Shown: positions 1 to 8,027, numbered from the stretch's first letter. The stretch: 10,287 nucleotides of DNA from Tieghemiomyces parasiticus (GCA_027575765.1 JANBPT010001349.1:1-10287), one strand, 5' to 3'. Numbers and translations are program-made. The notes: generated by a model not told the origin, from the sequence alone.

Positions 1-89
1 TCCAAGTCTACTATTTCAGAACCATAAATTCTGTGATAGTAGAATAGCCTTTTGGTTATGGTATTAGACTTGGGCCTCATATCAGCACA
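1..89 (+). mobile_element. 133-bp foldback element, copy 1 (left 44 bp outside window)
   Basis: This is the right-hand 89 bp of a 133-bp element that is complete at 9039-9171 and, reversed, at 2266-2398. It differs from each of those at 2 of 89 positions. It ends in ATCAGCACA, the same right terminus as the other copies. It sits directly against the RNase H part of a retrotransposon pol frame, so it is an insertion into pol. The last 38 bp happen to be open in the pol frame. If this copy also made a 5-bp duplication, the right one would be GTGGT (90-94), with its partner just left of the element, beyond the window. Confidence 0.85.
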
Positions 90-663
90 GTGGTACCTGG
101 TGTTTGGGCTAGAATTGTTTGCCATAGTACATGCCTTGAAGAATTGGAGGCAGTACTTGTATGGGCAAAAATTTATAGTGCAAATGGACCTTAAGTCCCT
201 ACAATTTTTAACCTTGGTGAAAAAATTGACACCACAACTATACAGGTGGCTAGAGGATTTATTAGAGTTTGACCCTGAGGTTAGATACCTACTGGGAAAA
301 CATCAGGTGATTGCTGATGCAATTTCCAGGGCACTGGATCCCATGCTTAATGCCATCAAGACCCAAAATAAGGATTGGACAATTTGTCTTAGGGGGTGCC
401 TGGATGGGGAAGAGTGGCCTTGGGGGTTACCAGAATACACAAAGGATAAGGTGGTAAAAGAGGCAACACACTGCCAACTAGTGGATGGAGTAGTGGTAAG
501 GGTAGTGGATGGAGTTGATGTAGTGGTAGTGGTGCCAGAGGACCATATGGGCCACTTACAGAACTACCACAATGGTAGAGGACAAGGCGGGATCAAGGTC
601 ACAATCACGTGTGTGAGACCATTTGTATGGTGGCCAAATTGGCAAAAGGAAGCCACTGCATAA
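52..663 (+). pseudogene. pol: pol fragment: RNase H and integrase zinc-binding domain
   Basis: The first 13 codons come from the inserted 133-bp element; retrotransposon coding starts at about 90. Residues 15-96 match the C-terminal half of Ty3/gypsy RNase H: the ELFAIVHALKNWRQYL block, then QMDLKSLQFL (usually a TDHKSL-type block), then a KLTPQ...RW...EFDPEV stretch, and finally ADAISR, equivalent to the usual ADALSR. Residues 160-203 resemble the H2C2 zinc-binding region of integrase (GHLQNYH, then WWPNWQKE). The two cysteines (CPQC) lie just after the TAA stop at 661-663, still in frame, so the stop splits the zinc domain. The stop is one base from CAA, consistent with a C-to-T change. The frame resumes without any shift into the next fragment. 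The ATG at 58 region is not a natural start. Confidence 0.85.
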
Positions 664-1362
664 ATCAAAGCCTGCCCGCAATGCCAGATGTATAGACTGA
701 ACTATAAGGAACAGGACACATCACAACACCCACTGGACCTGCCATTGGCCCCCTTTGTAAGGTGGAGCATTGATATTGTGGGACCCTTGCCAGTCACCCC
801 CCATGGGAACAAATATCTCATCACTGCTCTAGAACATGCCACAGGTTTTCCAATGTGCAAGGCCATCCCTGACACAGTGACAGAAAGGATTGTGGGATTC
901 CTGTACACAAACATCCTATATGAGTTTGGGCATCCTGTGGAACTTCTGTTGGACCATGGACCCCAGTTCCTTGCCAACATCATGGGGCAATTCGTGGAAA
1001 GGCAACAAATTCATCACATGCACACATCTGGTTACCACCCCCAAACAAATGGTAGGCTGGAAAGATTCCACAGATCTCTGAAAGGAATGATCCATTGGGT
1101 GGTCCTGGACCTGGAAAAGGATTGGGACAAATGGCTTCCCACCATTCTCATGTACCTCCATTCCAGACTGTCCCAGTGCACAGGCCATGTGCCATTCAAC
1201 CTACTCTATGAAATTTGTATGCACCTGCCTGGCAAGCCCACCCAGCCCACTGTTGATCACATGATTGACATTGACTACCAACATGTGGATTCCACCCCCA
1301 GGCTAGCAGCAATGCAGTGGCTACTAAAAGCCAAACACAGTGCCTGCATCCAATGGAATTAG
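664..1362 (+). pseudogene. pol: pol fragment: integrase catalytic core
   Basis: This continues the frame of the preceding fragment; the first possible ATG is at 688 but is not a natural start. It opens with the CPQC pair of the zinc domain, followed by an rve-type integrase core. The catalytic triad is intact: Asp in WSIDIVGPLP (codon 772-774), Asp in LLLDHGPQF (952-954) and Glu in NGRLERFH (1060-1062). The last two are separated by 35 residues, the D,D35E spacing. The GYHPQTNG motif before the Glu is also typical of Ty3/gypsy. Integrase would join the element's cDNA to host DNA in the nucleus. The fragment ends at a TAG (1360-1362), again with no frame change, so it is a point nonsense mutation. 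The assignment is certain at family level; the lineage within Ty3/gypsy is not determined. Confidence 0.92.
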
Positions 1363-1620
1363 AACAATCAACAGGGGGTGGGACACATGTACCAGTACAA
1401 GGAGGGAGATGCAGTCCTGGTAAGAAACAAGGCAGGAAACTCCCTAGAACCAAAATGGTATGGACCATTTAGAGTTACTGCAGTACTCAAATGGAACACA
1501 TATACTCTAAGGACCCTATGCTGCAGAATCACCACCCAGCTGGAACACATTCAATGGCTAAAGCAATGCCAATTTACACTAAGTAATACACACAGCTGGT
1601 GCCTCCTAGCATGCTATTGA
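1363..1620 (+). pseudogene. pol: pol fragment: integrase C-terminal (GPF-type) domain
   Basis: This is in frame with the integrase core after the TAG at 1360-1362. It reads YKEGDAVLVRN, then LEPKWYGPFRV, then a TYTL strand, a pattern typical of the small DNA-binding domain after the catalytic core in Ty3/gypsy integrases (the GPY/F module). The segment ends at a TGA (1618-1620). The remaining tail of about 30 residues (HIQWLKQCQF onward) shows no chromodomain. The stop lies only 20 bp before the LTR, as usual for pol. No CpG is present in this stretch. Confidence 0.88.
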
Positions 1621-1627
1621 TGTGCCC

Positions 1628-1640
1628 TGAGGGGGGAAAG
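1628..1640 (+). promoter_or_regulatory. polypurine tract (plus-strand primer site)
   Basis: TGAGGGGGGAAAG is a nearly pure purine run directly before the TGTGG that starts the LTR and 8 bp after the pol stop. This is where plus-strand DNA synthesis is primed in LTR retrotransposons. Its position fixes the LTR start at 1641. Confidence 0.8.
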
Positions 1641-2121
1641 TGTGGTAAAGACATTTACTTTGCCTCTTACAGAGATCTAGTAGATGTGCTAATATCGTGG
1701 AGCATCAACAATGGCCAACAACCCTGTGGGGGAAGGGCCAGTTTAAGGTTTAAGGTTACTGGTGCTATACAGGGGGGTGTAGATTCTCTCCCCCATGCCC
1801 AAGTATAAGTAGCAATGCTGACCCTCATTCAAAGGCCTTATACCACATATTTGTGGTGCCAACCCATGCTATACAGCTTGGAGAGGTGTAGTAAGTTGTG
1901 TTAATACCTAATAGGCTGGGTTAGCCAGATAGTGTTGTTAATAAGGGAGTGCACTATATTTTAGTATCCCTGTGCATGGGGGGATGCATACCCAGTAAGG
2001 GACCAGCAGATCCCCTATGGGACAGTATATAAACAGGAACTAAGGTCACTACCTTAGTTTTTGGGAGCTCTAATCATAATATTTATATTTTTATTTATTT
2101 AGTATATTTTAATTTAACACA
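1641..2121 (+). repeat. 3' LTR of the Ty3/gypsy element (481 bp)
   Basis: The left end is set by the adjacent polypurine tract. It begins TGTGGTAAA and ends TTTAACACA, which match as inverted ends at 8 of 9 positions and give the TG...CA termini typical of LTRs. Inside are a TATA box at 2026-2033 and an AT-rich 3' part (2077-2117), consistent with the U3-R-U5 layout. The right end is inferred from the terminal match and the TATA position only. The partner 5' LTR is outside the window, so the boundary is not verified by a second copy. Confidence 0.75.
2026..2057 (+). promoter_or_regulatory. LTR promoter: TATA box with hairpin at the presumed start of R
   Basis: TATATAAA at 2026-2033 is the clearest TATA box in the window and lies in the expected part of the LTR. 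Seven bases downstream, CTAAGGT (2040-2046) and ACCTTAG (2051-2057) form a perfect 7-bp stem with a CACT loop. Transcription would be expected to start around 2055-2065, so the hairpin spans or just precedes the start site. The hairpin is seen in the sequence; its role is unknown. Confidence 0.6.
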
Positions 2122-2265
2122 TTAGTCCCTTTGCACCCCTAGCTTCCAACCCTGCTTTAAAGGCCATGCTTGAAAAAATGTGATAAAGGTACTTCCACCA
2201 GCACCTTTCACTTGTTCTCCTCACCTGACTCACAATTCCCATGGCATACCTGTGGTCTGCCAAGC
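2122..2265. other. short flank between the LTR and the reversed 133-bp element
   Basis: No gene is seen here. The first 40 bp after the LTR share AAAGCAGGGTTG and GGTGCAAA, in the same order on the reverse strand, with 4255-4278. This flank may therefore itself belong to a repeat. CAAGC at 2261-2265 is the left target-site duplication of the element that follows. Confidence 0.4.
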
Positions 2266-2398
2266 TGTGCTGATATTAGGCCCAAGTCTAATACCATAAC
2301 CAAAATGCTATTCTACTATCACAGAATTTATGGTTCTGAAATAGTAGACTTGGACTTTACCTTGGGAAAATCTAATGTGGTGGTTCCCAATCACCACA
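2266..2398 (-). mobile_element. 133-bp foldback element, copy 2 (complete, reverse orientation)
   Basis: The element is complete, from TGTGCTGAT at the left to ATCACCACA at the right, read on the plus strand. These ends are inverted repeats of each other at 8 of 9 positions. It is flanked on both sides by CAAGC (2261-2265 and 2399-2403), an exact 5-bp target-site duplication. It matches the complete copy at 9039-9171 at 130 of 133 positions without gaps. It has no coding capacity. Both a MITE (TIR element) and a solo LTR of a very short LTR element fit these ends; see the findings. Confidence 0.9.
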
Positions 2399-2403
2399 CA
2401 AGC

Positions 2404-2994
2404 CACACAAGCCTAAATACATGTCAGTGCCATTGCCACCCAACCCCTCTCTTTTTAGCATATATATTTACATCATGCTCCACCACTGATATATGGCACT
2501 AGTCAACATAACCTTGTACATTTATTCCTGGGACCTTTTCTTTTAACTCACTGCCCTCAAATCTCAACCTGTCAGGTTTGCACCACCATGGATGTCAATG
2601 ATATCTAGGCCTGCACAGTTGTATTCCATCCTGACCGCCCAGCTATAAAAAGGGAAGCACTTACTACTTATAATTAACTCAGCTTGTTGCCATTTACTGC
2701 AAACTTATCCTCAATACCACAGTTTCCACACTATTTATCCCCCCAAGTGTAGCATCCTTAATATGACTCTGTTTTGCTAAGAATCATACCTAAATGGTTG
2801 ATCTCTTACAATTATGTAAGCCAATCATCAGTTCAGCACTGAAGGTAGTAAATTAATATTAACTTAATAAGACTACACATCCGACAAATGCATTATAACA
2901 GGTCAGGAACATAGGGGCAACAAAGTGAGGCAGATGATAGCTCAAGACAGCTAGAACATCACTCTACAATTCCCTATGTTGGCACTTCCCTAAT
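2404..2994. other. CpG-poor non-coding stretch with a TATA-like site
   Basis: No convincing gene is seen. A good TATA-like sequence, TATAAAA, lies at 2644-2650 on the plus strand, but no coding frame follows it. LTR boundaries were looked for around it and no matching ends with a target duplication were found. The composition resembles the transposon-derived parts of the window. Confidence 0.4.
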
Positions 2995-3539
2995 GCCGGA
3001 AACTAAATTTTCTATTCTTGCTGTTCTATGAGAAAGGCTGTCAGACGGTACGACCACCCTTGCAAGAAAGCTAGACGTCAACCACCCGGCCCAAGGGCGC
3101 AGATAGCGAGTACTAGCAACGCAAGATCATCGAGGGTCTACCGCACCTAAAAGATGTGGCGACCTCAGCCTCCCTTTACGGATGGCGTACAACTATCATC
3201 AACCAGCTGGATTTCCATCTAAAGTACTGAGAGATCAGAACATATTAACTACGAACATGATCCTGTAGAGTACAGTCGATGGGTTTATCAGGAGTGGCAA
3301 GGCGGATGGGTTTATATAGGGCTATGGTGGCTGTGGGGCACAATTGTGGGATGAAAAATCGTCCACCATTTGTTGACGGGTTACTGATGTGTCTGCCCCC
3401 TCCTGACCATGCCTGGCAAATCGCCATACTGTGGCCTAGTCAGTATACCTTTGACATGAACGTTCACGCCAAAAAGGCATTACCCCTCATCCACAACCTC
3501 CAAGGGAATGAGCCATTGGGGAATACTTTGTCTTAAAGA
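2995..3539. other. CpG-retaining island with short unassigned open frames
   Basis: There are 21 CpG in about 470 bp (2997-3469), against 1 in the 900 bp of 721-1620. An open frame of 85 codons runs at 3279-3536 (+), and a 60-codon frame overlaps it on the other strand (3245-3427). Neither has a recognisable domain. GATGGGTTTAT occurs twice with a 27-bp period (3278-3288 and 3305-3315). This may be host or older DNA that escaped methylation, or an exon of a gene whose structure cannot be resolved here. Confidence 0.4.
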
Positions 3540-5702
3540 TAGCCTTTCCCTATTCTTTTGTAACAGGCATTTTCCCCCAAGCTCATTGGACATTGCTTAT
3601 GACCCACACTGCCACTCACAATGTGTGTATGCCCTTATCTTGTAACCCAACAGGCCTGACATTACCTCTGGGTCCAGAGATGGCCCCAACCTTTGCTTGC
3701 GGCTATATGAGGTCATCTAATAGGTTTCATTAGGACATCCCTGCAATCACCTATTCTCCCTTCCACCACTAGCACTGCTTGAACACATCCTGACCCCTAG
3801 GTCACGTCTAGCACCATGGATGCTGGGCTCTAGCTGCATCACAGCAGGTTAGGAGAAGACAGGGTGATGGTAAACACTCACAACTAAAGCCAGAAAAGGA
3901 ATCAACCCCACTCAGCTTCTACTGACATTGAAAAAGTAGGTATCAGCAGTACACTGCACTAGTTAGCGTTCTGCCCAGTTACCATGGTGTGCAAGGGGAT
4001 GCAAGCTAACCAATGATGCTTGGCTCAAAATAACCAATATAGTCACAAGGCATGCAGTACAGGAATGGGATACAGGGGAAGAAAAGTAAAGGAAGATGGA
4101 AACTACAATCCAAGGGCAAAAGTAATGACTTACTATTCCCCTGGGTAATAATCACTTGGAGCAAGCCACCCCCCTCAATTTATAGTTGTGGGACATGGTA
4201 ATAAAGATGGCATTTGACATAGTTGGAGGTTGGACACTGGCCATCTGGAGTTACAAAGCAGGGTTGACTTGGTGCAAAAGGGCAATTAGAAAGAGGACAG
4301 CCACCACCATCTAAATCTGGATTGCAATCCTCCTACTTGTAAGGACTGGTAGCAGCATGCAATAGGGAAAACAAAATTATACTGTTCTGCTTACTGGAAC
4401 CCTGTGGCCCTGGGATGGGAAGGATGACCTGGCTCACCCCTGGTTACTCTTCTTACCCTACCATACCAGGTAGATTGCTTGTACCTTCCACGCCAGTATC
4501 CTCCTGGCCAGGATGAGCACCTTGGCAGCTAGCAGATCACCACTGGAATCTGGAGAAGGAACTGCATTCTCCTAGGAAACCTGAATTCCACACCTCCAAG
4601 CAGTTGCTGGCCAGCACTTGACCACTGCTTTGCAAAGTGACCATTGCAATTCCTTTGTAAATGGTTCCTTGCACTGACCAACTGGTTAAATGTGGGCTCT
4701 TGATTCAAGTAGCTACCGGGACCACACCCCTGCCATGTACTTCAACTGGCATGGTAAGTGATCCCTACTGCATCCAAATAGATAGGACTGTTACTCCCAG
4801 CTTCTGACTTAGTGTTGCCTATGTCTGGGGTTTTTTCAGCCCTATGGGATAAGGTGAAAGGCAGTTGTCAAAGAAGGAGATTTGGCTTCTGGCCAGGGGT
4901 TTATTAGAGACTGATTATAGGAAAAGTGCTAGGAAGGCAGGGTACTAGGGCAATAAAGGCCATGATCCAAATGGTCTGATATACTAGGTAGCATCTTGTC
5001 CTGGGTGGGTCAGTGACCAAGTATCTCTGCTCCTAAGGGCTTGTGCCAGTCCTTAAGAGGATGGTGGGCCTCTATATGGAAGGGATGGGGCCTATGATAG
5101 CACTGAAAGGATGAGGACAGGTGATGGAGGTAAAGAATGTAAGTATGCTGATGGCTATGGAATAGAGGAGACAACTGGTGGAGCCTTATTAGTTGCAGCT
5201 GTGTTTGCCAAGACATTTTTCCAAGTGTTCCTGGTTTGGGTGACTGGACTTCTGACTGAGCAATGGAGGAGTTGTCTGAAGTGAACTGCTGGACCACCTC
5301 ATCAGAGATAAAAACAATCTATATGTAGTCCATACTCCTAAACTTCATTTACACAGTATCTTGCCGCCAGCTGTGCAGTGGTTGAAGTATCACTTGGCCA
5401 GGCCAATCATTTCATGCAAGCCTGCAGGATCACCTGACCTGGCTATGCACTGCCACTTCCTACTCCCTCACAATCAACCTCAATAGACAGCTTGGAGCCT
5501 CTTTCAACGTCAATGTGGGTTCAGCTTGGCTAACCAACCTTCTCCTGGATACTACTATAAAGACAGCACCCCAAAGGCACAGCTTCTCAGTATTTATAAT
5601 CATGAACTAGTGGCAATTTGTAGTGCTGACACATGGTGTTCCAATGTTGGGTAGCAGCAGACACTGATAAAATCATTATAGCAACCTTAATTATTGCAGT
5701 AT
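3540..5702. other. long CpG-poor region without a supported gene
   Basis: About 2.2 kb holds only short open frames on both strands. The longest is 95 codons at 5010-5297 (-), rich in His, Gln and Ser, with no recognisable motif. No reverse transcriptase, integrase or transposase motif was seen. The low CpG content suggests decayed transposon DNA, but no family can be named. Confidence 0.4.
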
Positions 5703-5802
5703 TAATCAAAAACGTCTTTATCAAAAGTGTCCAAAAATATTTTGTTGAGTACCCTGAGCTATATATATTACGACAAAGAACCCATCAAATAAAGAAGGAG
5801 AT

Positions 5803-6030
5803 ATGAAAAGAAAAGTTCTTGTACCACTTACACCAAAAAGCACCATTTTTGCCAATCCAACAATGACCAAGCCTACCACCACGTTTCCCCTTGCCACGGC
5901 CCACAAGAACAAGGCCCATCCTACATCTCGACCTCCCGCACAGGAATGTGTTGCCACCGGAGGCATCAAAGAGCTTGGCGCGGAATTGTTGGATGGAGCC
6001 AACACAACAAATTGGTCCAAGTCCTTTTGA
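5803..6030 (+). CDS. unidentified coding-like frame (75 codons, possibly part of a broken gene)
   Basis: I do not recognise this protein. It begins MKRKVLVPLTPK, is rich in Thr, Pro and Lys in its first half, and ends with a GGIKELGAELLDGANTTNWS-type stretch followed by KSF and a TGA. The frame is also open upstream to 5758. It remains open after the TGA (6028-6030) to a TAG at 6145-6147, so it may be 130 codons with one nonsense change. Many codons end in C (GCC, ACC, ATC, AAC), as in real fungal genes, and the segment keeps CpG (10 in 5711-6046), unlike its surroundings. A 130-codon frame on the opposite strand (5721-6113) covers the same bases; its hydrophobic content looks like the antisense of this frame. 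Fungal introns could hide the true ends. It could be a host exon, a transposon gag-like remnant, or a chance frame. Confidence 0.3.
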   Translation: MKRKVLVPLTPKSTIFANPTMTKPTTTFPLATAHKNKAHPTSRPPAQECVATGGIKELGAELLDGANTTNWSKSF

Positions 6031-6147
6031 GAAATTATTAGATCACGTAGAGAAGCCATGGTAGGGTCCATGCCAAGGCACAGGACCTGCCACACACCCC
6101 TCATTCTAGCCACCCCCTTTGCAAGGTACCCACATCACCAAATATAG

Positions 6148-7040
6148 ACCCAGGGGCACCCCACAGTTGGATAATGAAACCCTTCATCTACAATGGTATT
6201 AGTCACTGCACATTGGCACTGAAGCCTAGTCTACATAGGCTGACGCCTACCACAAGTGTTCACCTTCCAACCTGACCATCACACCACCCAATTGTTACTG
6301 TCCACCTAAACAGTCCACCATAGACCACTGACACCACCCTTCATACAGGGACACTGGCTATTGTACTCCAGGGTTGCCCATCCTTGCTTAATAAGGCCAA
6401 TGGGCTACACCCAACCAATAGTGCCCACTATTTTGGCCAGCCTTCCTTACCTGTGGTTGTCTCAACCATTTACCATTCAACCACTGCTGTCCTCTTCTGT
6501 ACCAGCAACTTGGCAGCCATTTAGTTGCTGGTGTATGCTTAGGCTTTAGCCAATTGTATGCAATGTCCTACCCTGGTGCTGATCCAAGACTACCAAGTAC
6601 TGCAAATAGCCCAAAGTCCTTCCTTCACATACACAGCACTAAGTATTCCCCCCCCCCTGCACATAAACAAGCTGCCTACCCACCACAACCAGGTACAACA
6701 GGCACACTGCTATTTCCTTTGGATGGCTACTGGCAGGCAGACCAGGGCCTGTATACCATACTACCTCCTGATACCTTAGAGTGCAGTGTGGAGAGGGGCA
6801 TGCAATGCTACAGCCCAAGGTCCAATGCAGTTGGAATGCTGATAGTATCCTTCCCTGGAAAGCCTGCCAGGGTATCTGGGGTTGCCACCACTCAGTCCCA
6901 TGGCACAGGGACCTGCATTGCCATGTAATGCCACCAAACTCAAAGAATGGTAACAATAATGAATCATCTTTGAATTGGAGAGTTTCACATAAATATATGC
7001 ATATATCTGTATATGGCATATCTAACCTGTGAGCCAGGCT
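6148..7040. other. CpG-poor region, no supported gene; C10 run
   Basis: Overlapping open frames exist on both strands (124 codons at 6554-6928 +, 151 codons at 6639-7094 -) but show no known motif. They are probably chance frames in stop-poor, CpG-depleted DNA. A run of ten C lies at 6648-6657. AT-rich alternating sequence occurs around 6990-7020. This is probably decayed repeat DNA of unknown type. Confidence 0.35.
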
Positions 7041-7176
7041 ACCACGTGAAAGGGTGCTGCTATCACAATCATATGAGGCAATGGTGCAAATCAAGATGGA
7101 AAACTAATTGATGAAAAGTATGGACCAATCAGAGTGCGTTATTTAGTTTTTTATACAACATCAACTATTTATTGAC

Positions 7177-7740
7177 TCAGAGACTATTGTGTAGTGTAGT
7201 GTGTGATAGTAATTTTAATAAATAATAGTACCCCAAGGCAGGGTTGGGAAAACACTCCCTGAGCTCAGAAGTGCTGGGGCTTGGGTTATAAATAATGATT
7301 CTGAATCTCCAAGAGGTTGTGGCCCTGCTGGCTACTCCATAGTTTGCCGCTTCACCTATTGGCCCTCCAGGATATGAAACATAATAAATCGAAAAGTTGT
7401 AGAATAGGTCGCCTAGGTCATGGGACATTTAGACCATCAGCTGGTGGGAAATCTGCCGGAGGTGCATAATTGAAAAGTTGCCATTCCCAAGGCCTCAGTC
7501 CTTTATCCTGGTCCTTGTAGTCGACTCCATTTGGTATCATTGACCTTATGTAATAGAGTCAACCCTCAGGAATCTTCAGGGGACCAAATAACTATCTGGG
7601 CTCCACAATCTGTAATGTTGTGAAAGTGATTGGGAGTAACTAGGGTTGGGATCAAAACGTCTGGTAAGATGATAATGAGAATAAAGGTAAGAAACCGACT
7701 GCCGTTCCAAGAAGAGGAAACTGGCCCGGTATTTATTCAT
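7177..7740 (-). other. possible host exon region (three short open frames)
   Basis: Three successive open stretches lie on the minus strand: 7740-7576 (54 codons, starting MNKYRASFLF), 7540-7418 (40 codons, starting MIPNGVDYKDQ and reading LRPWEWQLFNYAPP) and 7428-7177 (83 codons, starting MSHDLGDLFY and including SYPGGPIGEAANYG). The first and third share a frame, with several stops between them; the second is in another frame. The peptides look protein-like and lie in a CpG-retaining island. No clear intron donors and acceptors joining them were found, and no family is recognised. They may be exons of a spliced gene, a degraded gene, or chance frames. Confidence 0.2.
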
Positions 7741-7909
7741 GTTGCAATACTACTTTAGACATACCCTTGTGCACGTAGGCTGGGTTGTTCAGATCAAAGA
7801 TAAAGGCAGTTCAATGCTATCATAGTTTGGTAAGTGAATTGGTTATAAGAGGCTGGGATCCCTACAGTGATCCTAGAAATGGGGTTGGTTGATTGTTCCA
7901 TCACAAATC

Positions 7910-8027
7910 AGCTGCGGCCATATGCTTGAGTTTGCACCGTATCCCGTTAGATCTGCGAAGTTAAGGCCTAGTCAGCCGATTTAGTACTAAGGTGGGTGAC
8001 CACTTGGGAATAGTCGGTGCCGCAGCT
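7910..8027 (+). rRNA. 5S ribosomal RNA gene
   Basis: The 118-nt sequence aligns along its length with fungal 5S rRNA. Conserved blocks are GCGGCCATAT near the 5' end, GCACCG, ATCCCGT, GATCTGCG, AAGTTAAG, TTAGTACTAAGG, GGTGGGTGACC and TTGGGAA. Helix I is a perfect 9-bp pairing of AGCTGCGGC with GCCGCAGCT. Helix III pairs with its usual 2-nt bulge, and helix V pairs (CCGATT with AGTCGG). Helix II is weak, with A.C and C.U mismatches. The internal Pol III control elements, including the box C region around GGTGGGTGACC, are present, and a T7 terminator follows at once. The gene stands alone, as dispersed 5S genes of many filamentous fungi do, rather than in a tandem array or rDNA unit. It may be functional or a very young pseudogene. 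Confidence 0.87.

Larger units (their letters stand above)
90..2121 (+). mobile_element. Ty3/gypsy LTR retrotransposon, 3' half
   Basis: In order, the segment holds the end of reverse transcriptase/RNase H, an integrase zinc-binding domain, the integrase catalytic core, an integrase C-terminal domain, a polypurine tract and a 3' LTR. RNase H ahead of integrase is the Ty3/gypsy order. The gag, protease and reverse transcriptase parts and the 5' LTR would lie to the left of the window. There is no chromodomain before the pol stop. The element cannot make a full polyprotein because of two nonsense codons and the inserted 133-bp element at its left. CpG is almost absent (4 in 90-1620). The downstream target duplication, if any, would start at 2122 (TTAGT), but its partner is not visible. 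Confidence 0.85.

Noticed and set aside
702..1188. Open frames antisense to or overlapping the integrase
   Set aside because: They are shadows of the clearly identified integrase frame.
1641..1847. Perfect inverted ends TGTGGTA...TACCACA enclosing 207 bp, suggesting a shorter LTR or a separate element
   Set aside because: There is no target duplication (GAAAG on the left, TATTT on the right) and no TATA box inside. TACCACA is part of a local hairpin (ACCACA/TGTGGT). The 481-bp LTR includes the TATA box and has better matched ends.
2170..2502. 110-codon open frame on the plus strand
   Set aside because: It runs through the reversed 133-bp mobile element and has no known motif; it is a chance frame.
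2726..2750. Minus-strand polypurine-like run followed by TGTGG, suggesting a reversed LTR element
   Set aside because: No pol sequence was seen upstream on that strand, and no matching LTR end or target duplication was found.
2570..2900. TGTCAG...ATAACA around a TATA box, as a possible solo LTR
   Set aside because: The ends match poorly and the flanks (CAACC and GGTCA) are not duplicated.
5010..5297. 95-codon minus-strand frame rich in His, Gln and Ser
   Set aside because: It has no motif, no supporting context and repeat-like base composition; not enough to call a gene.
5791..5805. Sequence like a bacterial ribosome binding site (AAGGAG) just before ATG
   Set aside because: The rest of the window is eukaryotic (LTR retrotransposon, Pol III-type 5S gene, TATA boxes); this is coincidence.
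6554..7094. Long overlapping frames on both strands (124 and 151 codons)
   Set aside because: No recognisable domain, overlapping frames open in both directions, and low CpG all suggest chance openness in a decayed repeat.
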